From the NCBI GenBank assembly GCA_035772785.1, contig JAOCPU010000027.1:186001-250000 (forward strand): DNA of 64,000 nt, read 5' to 3'. Below are positions 48,546 to 60,722 of this stretch, in pieces. The translations under genes were made by a program, and so were the position numbers. Numbering within the stretch: the first letter of the stretch is position 1; the number at the start of each line of letters is the position of its first letter. The notes beneath the pieces were generated by a model. It was not told the origin of the DNA, ran no database searches, and saw nothing but the letters and a program-made list of their open reading frames with translations. This stretch comes from Phlebiopsis flavidoalba. Its lineage: Eukaryota; Basidiomycota; Agaricomycetes; Polyporales; Phanerochaetaceae.

Positions 48546-49296
48546 AGACCATGATTGGATACCGGTTGGCATGATGGGAAGCTGGGTGATTCTAACATTT
48601 TTTTTTGTCGTGATTCGCACCGTAGCCGCAATGCAATTGGTGGGCTGATAGTCCTGTGCGTTATCCCGAGGACTTGGGAAGGTGCTGAGAGGCGTACCGA
48701 AATAGCGGGCCCACCTCCTAGGTGAACGATCACGCGAACGCTCGACACCTACAGATACCGTCTAAAACCCATCACCGGGGGGGAAGGCGATATTCGTGAG
48801 TGTGTACTGGTGCCGAGCATTCGAGGAAGGGGACCGTGGTAGTACGCCGTGTCTACGCCACCTCGCGACATAGCACGGAGGTGAGTAGGACGAATATGAT
48901 ATAGTTTGCACGCCTCGAGGTGCTTGCTGGGCGGCAATGTAGGTGGACGGAGTGTGCCTGTTGGGTAACCATGGTGATGGCGAGTGCATCTGAAGGTGCA
49001 ATTGATCGAGACCGGTTTCCCCGTGCGGCGGCAGCGATCGAATTTCGCGAGTATAAGATGTCGCCAAGGGCGTTGGTCGCTGTCCATCCCCTTTCTCTCT
49101 TCTTCCTTTCCTCCTTTACCTACGGTAAGTAAAACAGCACTGGCTGTTTCAAGCAACTCCGAATAATTTTCTCTTTCTTTCAGGTTTAGGGCTGCCCGGT
49201 AGCGCCCCTGGTCATTCCTTTTCGTTTAATTCGACTTTCGCTCTCCGGCAGGCTCTCTTTCAAGTTGCTTTGACAGCACCAGCTCAAGGTTTCACG
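48546..49296. other. intergenic, promoter of ferritin-like gene
   Basis: No gene was recognised. The last 200 bases are pyrimidine-rich, a common fungal promoter feature, before the ATG at 49297. Confidence 0.4.
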
Positions 49297-50690
49297 ATGC
49301 GCTTCTCGACCTCGTTCATTGCTCTCGCTGCTCCTTTCCTCGTCTCGGCGCTCCCCTTGAAGCGGACAGCGTCGGGCGAACGACATTTTTGGTGCTCCGT
49401 GAGTCCCAATGAATTACTATGCAGTATATCAGTCTGACCGACGGGTGGGGGATGCAGAGTTCGCCAACGTCCTCGAGCAGCTCGAGACGCAGTTTTACAC
49501 TCAGGCGCTCCAGACGTTCCAGGAGACCGATTTCATTTCAGCAGGCTTTTTCCTCTGCTCAGGTTGCCATCCAACAATTTACGGCCATTCAAATTGATGA
49601 ATCAACGCACTCGTCCCGTCCTCGAGGTAAGTTTATTCCAGAACACTACAATTCCAGCGAACTGACCCTCCCCCTAGTCAACGCTTCAGTCACTGGGAAG
49701 CTCTGCTATCACCGGATGCCAGTTTAACTTCCAGTCCGTGCTAACGGACGTCACGACCATGGGTTGCTACCGCTCGTGTCGTTGAGAACCTCGGTGTCTC
49801 TGCATACCTCGGCGCCGCCCACCTTTTGGACGACCCCGTTCTCTTGACCGCGGCCGGCTCCATCTTGACAGTTGAAGCCCGCCACCAGACGATCCTTAAC
49901 GTCCTCAGCGGTGGTAGTGCCATCCCCCAGGCATTTGACGTCGCTTTCTCTCCCTCAGAGGTGCTTGCTGTTGCCAGCCCCTTCATCTCCGGCTGCAACG
50001 TCGGTGTCCCTGGTATGTCACGCTCAAAATGACACATTCAAATTTGACTCATCATACCTCTCACGCAGCCAACCCCACTCTCTCGATCACGAACACTGGC
50101 ATCGTCGCCCCCGGCACCTCCTTGACGTTCTCGTCCACCGCCATTAACGGCAGCACGGACAACTTCTTCTGCCAGATGATGCTCGGCGGCGCGCCCTTCT
50201 CCATCGCGCTCCCCTTCTCGCAGTGCGTTGTGCCCCAGGGTGTGAACGGCCCCGTCGCGCTCTACATCACCTCCGACGGCCTAGCCCCTCGCGAACAACA
50301 TCCGCGACCAGGCGACAAACTCGATCGTCGCGGGCCCGACCATGGCGTACATCGACACCGTCCCCGAGATGCTCGGCAGCCTCGCGCGCCCGAGCGGCGG
50401 CTCGTCCGGCTCGAGCTCGTCCGGCAGCAGCACCGCGTCCGCGTCCGCTGTCACGTCGAGCTCCGTCACGACCATCACACCCGACCAGGCTAGCTCCATC
50501 ATCGCGAGCGCGCAGCCCACCGGGACTCTCACCGTCAGTGCGGCCGCTGCAACTGCCACCGCGGCGAGCGGCAGCAACAACGCTGCGTCTGGATCGACCT
50601 CCGTCGTCCTTGCGCCCGGAGGCCCGAACATGTACACCGGCCCCTCCAGCGACGGTTTCCGTGACCATCCTCGGCTGGTCGAGTGTCTAA
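49297..50690 (+). CDS. secreted ferritin-like domain protein (Rds1-like)
   Basis: This is a fungal extracellular protein with a ferritin-like four-helix domain, stress- or development-associated in some species (Rds1), biochemical role unclear. The start MRFSTSFIALAAPFLVSALP is a signal peptide with a basic KR processing site after it. After an intron come FANVLEQLETQFYTQALQTF (about 49459-49520) and QETDFISAGF. Then SAQVAIQQFTAIQIDESTHS (about 49550-49612) supplies the E/H metal-site pattern. VVENLGVSAYLGAAHLLDDP (about 49780-49835) and LTAAGSILTVEARHQTILNV (about 49842-49902) follow. A beta-type C-terminal region (NPTLSITNTGIVAPGTSLTF, about 50073-50130) ends in a Ser/Ala-rich tail (about 50395-50600). 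One-base shifts lie near 49530, 49740, 50283 and 50660. Confidence 0.85.
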
Positions 50691-51047
50691 TCTCATCGCT
50701 TTCATTTGGCTTTTCATTGTTGTCGATGGACAGTGGTCCTGAGGACCTGTTTAGAGAATCGGACTCTTTCGGACACTTCCTGCGTCGTCATTACCATGTT
50801 GTCTCATTGCTAGTTTTGGTGATACCTTGCTGATAATTCCTCCTGTCCTTGCTCCCAGAGCTTGTTGTACTCCACGTCTAGTGTATACATTACATTTGGA
50901 GAGCGAACAAAACACATGAGCGATCTGAGTGGTCTGTCGAGATGATAAATGACAGAAGTTAAAACAATGAAAGTATTATGATGGTATACAAGTGGTCCAG
51001 ATCCAATGTTCATACATCCCGTCAGGCAGTGTTTGTGTGCGCGAGAC
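50691..51047. other. intergenic, between convergent gene ends
   Basis: AT-rich 3' flanking sequence. Nothing recognised. Confidence 0.4.
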
Positions 51048-53012
51048 TTAGTCGTCGTCGCTGTCATCAGTGCTCGAGTCGTCGTCATCGCCGCCCCATA
51101 ATCCGCCCTCATCCTGCGTTATTTCCACCCTGTGCACCTATCAGCTCTTCCATAGACAGTATACTGGCGATCGCTAGGCATCGGCTGGCTCTCGACGGCG
51201 GATGAGATGGCAGCCGTGAGGAAGTCGTCTTCCTCCTCCTCATCGAGCGCCTTGGTGAGGAAATCGTCGTCCTCGTCCACATGGTTGTCCCTCCCTTGTT
51301 CATACCCGGTCTCCACTTCTGCAAACATGTCCATGTTGATGTCGACTTCTTCCTCTGGCTCTTTCCCGGTGCACAGTCGGCTCAGGCTCGATCTCTTCCA
51401 TTGTGATAGTACGTGACGGTCCAGGAAGCGACAACGATATCGAGGGAGGAGCAGGGCTGGCGGCAGGAACGATGACATCGTCCCATTCTTCTTCCTCGGA
51501 GTCTACATCCGCCACGACAGGATTGGACGATGCGGGCGCAGAAGGGAGCGAAGGCGCCGCCGCAGATGATCCAGGGAACGCCAGGGACGCAGGTTTGGGA
51601 GCTGGGGCAGCGAGGGCACTAGGTAAAGTAAATTCTGGTCCACCTCCCGGGAAAGCGAGGTCGACGGGTTTCTTCTCCTTGGGCTTCGGCTCTTCCTTCT
51701 TAGGCTTGGGAAGAGGAGTCCGCATCGACCCCGGAGGCGGGGACGCCTTTGCGCGTTTCGGAGGTGATGGCTTCGATGGCGGGTCTTCGCGAGCGGGTCG
51801 CTTGTTGTTGACATTGGGGCTAGACACCTTCTGTGCCAGTGAGGTGGGAGCGGGCGGTTTAGGCGGGAGCGAAGGTATCGGAGCCGGAGGTGGGCCAGAC
51901 GCTGCTGCATTGGCCTGTGCAGCGGCAGCAGCCGCCCTACGCTCTGCAGCAGCGCGCTCGGAAACGGTCTTTCTGGACGGTCCAACTTTGGCTGGTTGCG
52001 GCGTTGACGCAGTTGCTGGTGGTCCCCCGCGTGCGGGTGCTGCAGCGATGCGAGGACTCTCAACGATTTCCCCCTCACTGGCCTCACCTTCTTCTTTACG
52101 ACTTGGCTGAGGCGGAGCGGGTTTTCTTCGTCTTACGGAATGCGAGCTCCCTTGCTTTCTCGAGATTAGATTTTGTCCCCACCCCACAGGTTTCTTGACA
52201 ACGTCTTCCGGAGCTTTTCACTACTCGCGCCTTCGGAGTCCGCTCCGCGCGTCTCGGCATCGCGCTGTTCCGCGACCATTCGGGCTGACTGCTTCTTCGC
52301 AGTACTCTGGGGCCAGTGGTATACTGTCGGGAGACGGCGCCGAAGTAGACTGTCCTGAAGACATGGCTGCGAGCAATGCATTAGGCAGAAGTACTAGAGA
52401 AAGTTATGTACGCACGCGATCCAGCCGTCCTATACTCTTTGGGTATCTTCTTGTCGAATTGGATGCTCATCACGGAATCCAACTTCTCCCAAGTGAATGT
52501 CTAGGAGTTTGCAAAGGTCCAGCATGATCGGATGCACGTGCGGCGACGTGCCGGCACCAACCTTTGTCTCTTCATCGAAAATTAATATATAGTCTAGATC
52601 CCTGGGCAGGATCGTCTGTGCCTTTGAACACGTAGCCTCGTCACTGTTCTAACAGACACACTCAGTCCACATATATAGCGCAAAGACGCAGATAGACACA
52701 CCAGACAAGCACGCTCGACCTGTACAAGCCGTCTTTCCTCTTTCTTGGTAAACTCCACTGCTCCAGGCTTCGCGACGTTACCGCACCGGGCTTGAACGAG
52801 CCTAAGACACGTATCTATAAGCCCCTCACTTCGCGAATGTAAACACATAACGTACATCGTAATGCATGGTAGTGACGCTCGTGTCGGGCATTTGGTGGTG
52901 GCTCATTCTTACGCAACTCATGGTGCGCTGTGAAGGACGGTCCCATGTTGACTGGGAATCGCTCCTTTGCAGGAAGCCATGAGGGGGCGGGTGTCTCCAC
53001 CATGTCTAGCAA
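51048..53012 (-). CDS. RNA polymerase II elongation factor EAF (ELL-associated factor)
   Basis: EAF proteins bind ELL and stimulate elongation by RNA polymerase II. The N-terminal EAF domain opens with MVETPAPSWLPAKERFPVN and continues GPSFTAHHELRKNEPPP (about 52905-52955), KPGAVEFTKKEE (about 52730-52775) and DYILIFDEETK (about 52567-52600). FTWEKLDSVMSIQFDKKIPK (about 52435-52500) follows. After two introns comes a low-complexity middle rich in Pro, Ala and Lys (about 51500-52130), including KKEEPKPKEKKPVDLAFPGG. The C-terminal part is acidic (DVDSEEEEWDDVIVP, then DEDDDFLTKALDEEEEDDFL) and ends GGDDDDSSTDDSDDD. This charge pattern matches EAF proteins, whose acidic tail is a transactivation region. 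The start codon is one of two nearby in-frame Met codons. Confidence 0.78.
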
Positions 53013-53415
53013 GGGGAGTGGATGGGGCTGGAAGGTGGTGGGAAGAGAACAAGGAGGTAGAGGCAGCGTTGGCCCTCGGTGTCCGTGTTACGACCCGTAT
53101 AGTCCGCCGGCGCTAGACGCCAAATGCCGGCGTTTGATGGGGCTCATTATGCGTTAGGCGCGCAGGGTACCAGGTGGTCATCGGAGGTTAGGTCCATTCC
53201 GAGGATCCGACGGTCTCGAAATGAAGATTCTTTAAGCCAGCTTCATCGAAATATATATCGCCTACACTACAATAGTACTAGACAACAACTGTTACACATT
53301 CCTATGATGTAGCCACTCGAGATCGCATCTGTACTCGAATCCTTGAGAAACCAGTGCACAGTGCATTCTGATGTCTTCAGAAGCGCCACAAAGTGCATTC
53401 AGGGAAGATGTTGCG
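53013..53415. other. intergenic region
   Basis: Upstream of the EAF start and downstream of the methyltransferase end. No gene was recognised. Confidence 0.35.
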
Positions 53416-54452
53416 TCAATGCCTGCGCATAAGCCGTAGTAGTGTTATTGCGTCTTGAGAATATTTTGGCCTGTCTGGATCGTCCGTTATCTACAGCGGA
53501 AATTAGTGAGAGTCGGGTTGAGATCATAAGTCGGCACCTCACCTCCACCCATGGGAGAACTTTTTCTGAGCATGGTAAAGAACCTCTTGTCAGCCTATTC
53601 AGTTCATTTGCTCAGTGATGCTCCCGAGCTTACTTCAATGAAGGGCTTACCTTTCTCCGACTTTCTTGTAAGTCAGAATAAGATTTCTGGGATCACCACG
53701 AGACGCAAGATTGTCCAGAGTTTGAACCAGGAGTGGAAACGCTGGCTCGAAATACACACAATCGGCGGCTAAGATCAAGTCACAAAGTGCGGGCCGGTAA
53801 ATGTGGCGGTAATGGCTCTCCCCTACTCGATCAATGTGAGCATAGTCACAGGAGGGGAAGGTCGAGGGGAGAAGAAACCAATTGAGTTCCCGTGCTCGAT
53901 ACACAGCTGGGACAGGCCATTCATTGCCACATTTCCTTGCATGATTGGGAGTAAAGGCCTGACAGATGCCCCTCAGTGCCAGAGCGGCGCGTAACAGAGA
54001 CCGAGACGTACGCTTGGTCCGTGATGCAAACGTCCCCACTGCTCCCGAGCATGCCTTGCGACGATGGCCGACGCGAGGCCTGTGCCGCTACCGAGCTCTA
54101 TCACACTCTTTCCATGGAGGGAGCCCGCCTGGCGATGTAGGTGGACAAAGACCTATAGCACAAGCCAAAGATCGTCGTGTAAACGCAGTGATCAGGGAGG
54201 AGGCGGGGGTGTCCGAGAACCGACCTCTATCCGGCAAAGGCCAAGACAATGCCGCCGCACCCGGGCGACGCCGAGTCAACGAGCAGGCGTATGGAGATAG
54301 GGTTGGGTGCGCCGGCAGGGGAAGGCAAGCTCGAGAGTCTGATTGTGGATCGAGGGGGGCTGGGCGGGGACGATGTCGAGCTCGTCGTCCTGTCTGAGAT
54401 GGCGGAGAGGGTCGATAGCGTCCAATTGTTCGTCCATGGCGAACTCGAGCAT
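53416..54452 (-). CDS. METTL21/EFM6-like protein lysine methyltransferase
   Basis: This is a seven-beta-strand S-adenosylmethionine-dependent methyltransferase of the METTL21 group, whose fungal member Efm6 modifies translation elongation factor 1A. The start MLEFAMDEQLDAIDPLRHLR is followed by LRQDDELDIVPAQPP. Motif I reads VIELGSGTGL at about 54077-54107 (SAM binding), and a DVCITDQA piece follows near 54015-54040. Post-motif II is LILAADCVYFEPAFPLLVQT (about 53718-53775), whose D-C/V-Y-F signature is typical of METTL21 enzymes. Then come LDNLASR, YKK, ADKRFFTM and, after an intron, ITDDPDRPKYSQDAITLLRL to the stop. Several one-base shifts are needed. EFM6 is preferred over EFM7 or nicotinamide methyltransferase naming by memory only. 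Confidence 0.72.
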
Positions 54453-54852
54453 CGAAAACGTGGTGATGAGCGAGGGGTCGAGTCGGGAGGCCGAGGGGGA
54501 AGAGAGCTCGCGGAGTGCGAAAGCGCAAAGGCTGGCACGGAAAGGGAAGGCGTGTAGGGTGCGCGCCTGAGCCGCCTCATGTCCGGGAATCTCTCACGGC
54601 CCTGCGCGAATCCAACCACGCCCTATTTAATAACTATATCTCCCATCTGCTCGCCTCCTTACCGTCCGCCCGTATCTTATTCCCGCCAACGACCCCTCAC
54701 GACCCCCCACGGTGAGCAGGCCCTCTCGACGCTGTTGTCCCCCGGTGACTACAGGCGCTTAATCATCACGCAGATCCCAGCCGGCTGGTTGTCTAATTAC
54801 TCAGCTGCTGTAGCTTCAGCCTTCGCTCGTACAAATCCATCTTCACCCCACC
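54453..54852. other. shared divergent promoter region
   Basis: About 400 bases between the start codons of the methyltransferase and the glycogen-binding-domain protein. A minus frame overlaps it, but no recognised domain extends here. Confidence 0.4.
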
Positions 54853-56444
54853 ATGTCTACCCCCGAGTATCACGAAGCAATCTTCAGATGGTGAGTACTC
54901 GACCGAGTCCCTCACAGTGTCAATATCCTCATCAAATCCCCCCCACAGGCCGCACGATGAGGCAAATGAAGTCATCGTCACTGGCGAGTTCGATGGCGTA
55001 AGTCAAAAGTGATTGTATGCGTCCTGGCATCGCAGCTAACACTCTGAGCAGTGGTCTGCCTCACGATACCTCGCTCGCCACGGCGATGGCTTCCAGGGAA
55101 CCGTACAGGTCCCCTGGAATAGCCGTGTACACTACAAGTTTGTCGTTGATGGACACTGGACAGTCGTCGACGGCCAGCCCACCGAGTATGACTCGTCGGG
55201 CAATCTGAACAACATCTTTGACTCGCCCGCAAAGCCCCCAACGCCCAGTGGCTCTGAAACACCCACCCCTCTTCCAGAGCGACATTCATCGTACCGACGC
55301 TGCCCCTCGGGCCAAGCAAACGGTCTGCTCGCAACAGTCAAGGAGGCAGCAGTCGCTATGGTCGAGGCGATCGCGCCTGGTACTACCGAGACTCCTGCGG
55401 CGACTCCTATGGTCGAGAAGGTGCTGGAACCTGTACCCCCAAGCTCAAGAGGTCGATGAGGTCATCGAGGAAGCGGAAGAGATCACCGAGACAGCAGAAG
55501 GCGAGGTGGTCGTAGAGGAACAGGAGATCAAGGCAGAGGCTATCCTTCCCGCCCCGGTGGAAGAGACACCCGCAGCTCCCGTCGTCCCGGTCCCTATACT
55601 GCCGCTGAACACCGCAGAGGAGGCCAAGCAGCTTGAGACGACAATTGTTGAAGGATCAACGACGAGTCAGCCGGCCGCGGCGGCAGTGGAACCGTCGACT
55701 CATACCCCTGTTACTGTCCCTGTGGCGAACGGTCAAACCCCCGAGACCAAGGTGGTGGAAGGTTCCGCGACTGCCGAGTCTGGTGCAGTCGAGGCATCTA
55801 CACATGTCCCCGCTCCTCCCGTGGATACCGCTCTGACTCTCAACGGCACCACTGAGGCATCCACGCATATACCGATGATCCCACTCTCCCCCAAGGACGC
55901 TCCCACTACGAACGGAACTTCTCCAGAGCTAGCTGCGGAAGCACCGGCTGTCGCTGCAGCGCAAGAGCCCGCTCCTGCTGTTAATGGTGACGAGGAGGCC
56001 AAGCCTACTGCTAACGGCAAAGAAGAGGCTGAACCCGTTGTCAACGGCAAGGAAGAGGCTAAACCCGCAGTCAACGGCAAAGAGTCGAAACCAGAAACGA
56101 TCGCCCTACCACTGCCCACACCCTCCGAGGTCCCTCTTCCTACTACCCCAGCTGCAAACGGCAACGGCAAGACAACGCCCCCACCATCCGTGTCGGCCAC
56201 CTCGACGCCGCAGACCTCGCCGCGCAAGGAGAAAAAAACACGCGTTCCCGTCTTTCGGGCGGCACTCGCGCCGATCGTCGTCCTCCGTCTCAATCTCGAC
56301 ACGCGGGACGGTCGACGAGCACGGCGTGCTCGAGACCCCCTCGCGCGGCGGCACGACGCGCAAGAAGCGCAACAGCATCTTCGCCAAGATCAAGGAGATC
56401 TTCACCGACCACGATCACCCCCATCAGCAGCTCAACGGCGATAG
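54853..56444 (+). CDS. AMPK-beta-like glycogen-binding (E-set/CBM48) protein with long disordered tail
   Basis: The N-terminal domain is a CBM48/AMPK-beta E-set fold, as in yeast Mdg1/Crp1. The start is MSTPEYHEAIFRW, and after a short intron PHDEANEVIVTGEFDG. A second intron is followed by WSASRYLARHGDGFQGTVQV (about 55052-55110) and HYKFVVDGHWTVVDGQPTEY (about 55131-55190). SSGNLNNIF follows. The rest (about 55240-56300) is disordered, rich in Glu, Pro, Ala and Thr, with repeated ASTH.P and NGKEEA units. A conserved basic C-terminal block reads RKKRNSIFAKIKEIF (about 56361-56405) in a second frame. Frame shifts occur near 55457 and 56250. The stop is uncertain; it could lie up to 56751 in the other frame. 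It probably couples glycogen or membrane glycan sensing to signalling, but no partner can be read from the sequence. Confidence 0.75.
55980..56093 (+). repeat. four 30-base coding repeats (NGKEEA.P type)
   Basis: Four successive 30-base units start at 55980, 56010, 56040 and 56070, the last one partial. They encode variants of VNGKEEAKPA inside the disordered tail of the glycogen-binding-domain protein. Confidence 0.8.
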
Positions 56445-56952
56445 ACTGGGGTACGACGGCCTGTTGGCTGGGAACAGAAGAAGTAGAGTTTCCCCGCCGC
56501 GCGCCGCGAGGCGATCCGAGTCGAGTCCTGTCATCCGGCCCACATGCTCCCTGCCGAGCTCGTTAGGAGCTCGTGTTTTTGTTTTTTTATCCCCGCCCAT
56601 AGACTACACGCGTTTGACGATGAGATACGATACGGTATGCCTGAGACGTCTTTCCTCTGTACCCCCTTTTTATCTCTCTCTCGATCTTGGTCATGCTGTC
56701 TCGTGTCATTTTGTCGCGCTCTGCCTGGTTGCTTTTTTCTTTTCTTTGTAGCTTATAGTTCTTTAACCCTGGATCTCTGTCTCTCCCTCTCTTCTCCCGC
56801 CGTCGCAATTGATCTTGCATTTTCCTCTTTCTGTTGCTGGCAAGTGGAAACAGGTGAACGGGGATGCGTGCGCAAGATGAATTGCAAAAATCACAAGAGG
56901 CTGCACAGTGACAATGGGGCAAAAATAACAACAGGGGAATGAGGGAACAAGA
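56445..56952. other. intergenic, between convergent gene ends
   Basis: Downstream flank of the glycogen-binding-domain gene with T-rich stretches near 56576-56590 and 56730-56760. A frame open to 56751 may be the true C-terminus of that gene. Confidence 0.4.
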
Positions 56953-59900
56953 TTACAAGAGTAGTTGACTATCGTCCGCCTTCTTCTCGACTCTCCACTC
57001 CTTGAAGATACCGTCGAGGCTCTTGTAGATGAGATGCGACGGCAAACAACGTATGATCTCGCCGACGCGCTCCTCTACCTCCCCTTTTCCTGCATCTCCG
57101 TCCGCCTTCCTCGCAAACTCGACCGAGAGCCGGAAAATCGCGAGCACGGCCAGCGAGACATGCGTCTGTTGCGCACCGTGCGCAGAGCCAGGCGAGAGCG
57201 CAGAGAGCAGCGGGCCGGACACGCTCGGCGCGGAAAGCGCGGGCGCGGGCTGCGAGTACGACGCGCGCTCGCCTCGGACGAGGCGGAGGAGGATCTCGAG
57301 GATGTTGTCCGTCTCCGTCATATGGGTGCGCAGGAAGCGCTGCCGCTCGTTTTGCATACCCACGTTCGAGTTCACGGCCCACGCCTCGAGCACGGTCCAG
57401 ATGGTCGGTGGCTGTGCGCTGAGGTTAATCAGTCTGCGTAAGTTGGGCGTCGCAGAACGACTTACGGGATCGGGATCGACCACTTCGATCTTCTCTCTCC
57501 CAGCCGTCGGCGGGCGTCTCCGGCTACCCAGAACATACGCCCGAACATGCTCTTCAACCAGTCCTGAACGTCACCCGTCTTGACCCATCTTGGCTCTGAG
57601 AGAGGTCGTTTCCTGATCGAGATGTGCTACTAGCATTGTTTGCAGAGGAAGAGAGGCCTTTCTGAATGGTGGGACGGTTTCGTCATCTTGGGGGTCCTGA
57701 GGTATCTCGAGAGCAGTGTACGATGTTGACCCCTCGGAGGTGCCCTCAACCTGTCCGAATCATCAATACAACGCATAGATTAATTGGGGAGGAGGAACAC
57801 ACCAAGATGCCTTTGAGGTGACCACCTTCCTCGTTGATGCGCATGTATAAATACCTCGATACGGGCTTCGGAACGGAAGACTTTGATTTTCTCGACGACG
57901 CCGGAGTCAATGACCATTCGGCGGCTTCCCGCAGCATACGATATCGAGAGGCGATTGGCGGACGGAACGTGGCCATTGTCAGCATCAAACTTGATTGGCT
58001 GGGTTGTGTCTTCAGATAATGCCACAGGGGGCATGGGAGACGCGTTCAGCGTGACGGAAGACGTCTCGGACGATGGCAAACTGCTCATGGTCATGACTCT
58101 CCGGGTGTTGCTCCAACAATTGTGCGGGCTCCGCGAAGCTCTCGTTCGGCTGTGTGAGCTGCTGGTCGAAGTCTTCGGTGGCTGGAGGAAGAGCGTCATG
58201 TGTCTCGTGCTCATCCGTATCCAGAACGGTAGCCGTGGAAGGCATTGCTTGTAGAGTAGGGGGGTCGTTAGGAGCACTGGGCTGCTGTTCAGACTGTGAG
58301 CTAGAACTTCCATCAGCATCAGCAATCGACTGAGTCGTTGGTTCTACAGCAGGCTCGGCAATAGAATGGTGGGTAGGAGAATGAGCTTCAGCTGCTTCAG
58401 AAGGAGGAGCCGTAGGCGCGTTCTCCTCCGAATTGGAAGGTGGAGGGTGCGCGTCTGAACCACCACCGTTAGGTGCCTCAGAAGGCTCGTGAGCGGGTTC
58501 ATCATGGCTACCGAAGCCTGGTGGCATACTGCCACTGTCGCGACCATGTGCGAAGAAGTGGGACGTGTCCGAGTCCACCATCTCCATTTGAGCGTCCACT
58601 TCATCATAGTCATTGCCTTCGAGAATAAAAGCAATTAGCAGTGAGGACGCAGCCGTAAAGGAAAGCGTTGCGTCCACACATTCCACGATCTCCACCAAAT
58701 GACAAGAAGCTTACCATCATAATCGTCTGGCTCCCCTTCAGCATCGATGTCTCCTGCGTCCTGACTCTCGTGATTCTCCGCATCACCACCTTCAGTTTCA
58801 TCTTCGTTTCCAATAGCAGCCATGAGCCAGTCTCCCTCGCTCCCAGTCTCAGCGACCTCCTTGGGAAGCATTGTCCCCACCAGCAGCCGCGTCTGCACTT
58901 TCAAAATCATGGCTAGTGCTAGCATCTGTCCTCAGGGTCGAGACCAGAGTGCTGGGGCGGCGGAGGGGGAGGACCGCGTCCATCTTCGGTATCCCCATCG
59001 TCGTCATCCTCGAGCTTTTTTGCGCTTTCCCCTTGCGAATGCTGGATTCGGAAACAGAGCCATGCGAGATGGACGGCTGCGAAGACAACGCATGCGCATC
59101 ATCAGCGGTCACAGGCGTATGGAAGTAAATGCGAATGCGGGACGGTGGGGGAGGCAACGACGACCTGGTCTCCGTTTTCACTGTGGAAGTGTCGGAGACC
59201 ATAGACTGCTCTGCGGCAGAGGTAGCCGTATCTGCAGCATCTGCTGGACCTTCAGTACCAGCCTGAGATTCCGCAAGGTGCGCTGCTCGTCAGACTGACT
59301 TTCTGTGGCATCAGCCAACACAGACAGCTTAGAGTCGTCAGGTTGCCCTCTTTGACTCCGGTAGAGCTAGCAGCTTTCGGAACACTGCCCCAAGTCCAAC
59401 CCAGGTCCTGAATCTCGAGCCCAATAATCTTGAAATCCGTGAGAGTCCGACGATTTTCCTCCTTCTTACCAGAGCCGGGAGACAGCAGAAGATACGGAAG
59501 AGTCTTTGTGAGCTGGACTGGGGTCATGTCTTCCACCTCGGCCGTTGACTGTTGGCATAGCCTTGGTTCCGGCCTCGGAACGACCCAGAGAAGTTCTGTT
59601 GGGCATGATGGTGCTGCTGCGACTGTTTGGACGGCTGGTGCTGGGACTGATTCCCGTGGGGGAAGTTTTTGACCTGGGCCGGCATTGAAAGACCCACCTC
59701 TTCGGTTGTCTCTGTTACCGAAACCACGATTCCCGTGACCTCTGAAACTACCTCCCTGGCTGGGTCCTCCTCCTCGCTCCACCCATATTGCCATACATCA
59801 TACCACCTCGTCCACCTCGTCCACCTCCCCTGTTCATACCCATACCCTCCGCCTCGGCCCCTTCCGCCGCCCATGTTACCACCTCGACCACCCCCAAACC

Positions 59901-60722
59901 CTCCACGGTTGCCACCAAGCGGAAGTTGATTGACTCCAGGGCCACCGCCTCTACCGTGTCCGGAGTTCTGTCCGTTCACACCAATGCCCGAGCCGCTCGG
60001 TCCGGTTGGGAGCTGTTGTACAGGTGGTGGCGGGCGGTGGCTGGAACTGAGGTGGTGGCGGCGGAGGGCCGCGTTGCTGATTGGGTCCATCGAAGCGCGG
60101 TCTCTTGGCTGGAGGGAGATGCTGAGAGGGTGACTGGTGTAGAAATTGCGGTTATTATTCCTGTTCTGTGGTTGATTCGGGAAGAATTGTTGTTGAGGCT
60201 GGAAAGGCTGAACCGAAGGAGCCTGGGGCGTGTATGGAACCTGAGGAATTACATGCTGAGGAGCTGCCTGAGGTATCATATAAGGCTGTTGGTACGAAGC
60301 TGCTTGAGGGCTGGGGGAGGTATCGGGTTGTACCCCCCTGTTGAGGCTGGGAAGGGAGGCGGATGGGCGGTGAACCACGGGTGGGGAGGTTGGAAATGTT
60401 GCTGTGGAGACGCTGTTGTTGTTGCTGCCAGTGTTTGATTTCCGTAGCCGTAGTTCGCGTATAACGCAGATTGTTTCACGGAGGTGGCCGCGGTACGGCT
60501 GGCTGAGGTGCCTGTGGAACGGACCATTGTGGGTTATACGCCTGAGTGGCAGCTGCCTGAGGATTCTGCGCCGCCGAAGCTGCGGCAGCAGCCCAGTATG
60601 CAGAAGTAGTCCGGCTGTGTTGGCTTGTGGTGGAGGTGGGGGGCCTGCCCGTTGGGAGCGGGGGCTGCTGCTGGGGGTTGTACGCCGATGGAGGAGGCAG
60701 GGGCAAAAGGATTTTTGTGCAT
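56953..60722 (-). CDS. large Pro/Gln- and RGG-rich protein, function unknown
   Basis: The start MHKNPFAPASSIGVQP opens a Pro/Gln/Ala-rich region (YWAAAAASAAQNPQAAAT, about 60545-60600; QAPSVQPFQPQQQFFPNQP, about 60160-60225). An RGG-like region follows (GGNRGGFGGGRGGNMGGGRG, about 59845-59920), then FSGSFRGRNQGYANSQRPRW. A conserved-looking block reads LTDFKIIGLEIQDLGWTWGS (about 59390-59450) and RIRIYFHTPVTADDAHAL (about 59085-59140). A Ser/Glu/Asp-rich middle (about 58250-58900) leads to RRMVIDSGVVEKIKVFRSEA (about 57858-57920). The helical C-terminal part contains PTIWTVLEAWAVNSNVGMQN (about 57345-57405), THMTETDNILEILLRLVRGE and CLPSHLIYKSLDGIFKEWRV. RGG boxes suggest RNA binding, but no RRM, KH or helicase domain is visible. 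Treating it as one gene rests on continuous same-strand open segments. Confidence 0.65.

Noticed and set aside
51403..52110. 235-codon + frame rich in Gly/Ala/Ser
   Set aside because: It is the complement of the Pro/Ala/Lys-rich middle of the EAF gene.
59788..60438. 216-codon + frame
   Set aside because: It is the complement of the RGG and Pro/Gln-rich coding region; low-complexity sequence opens several frames at once.
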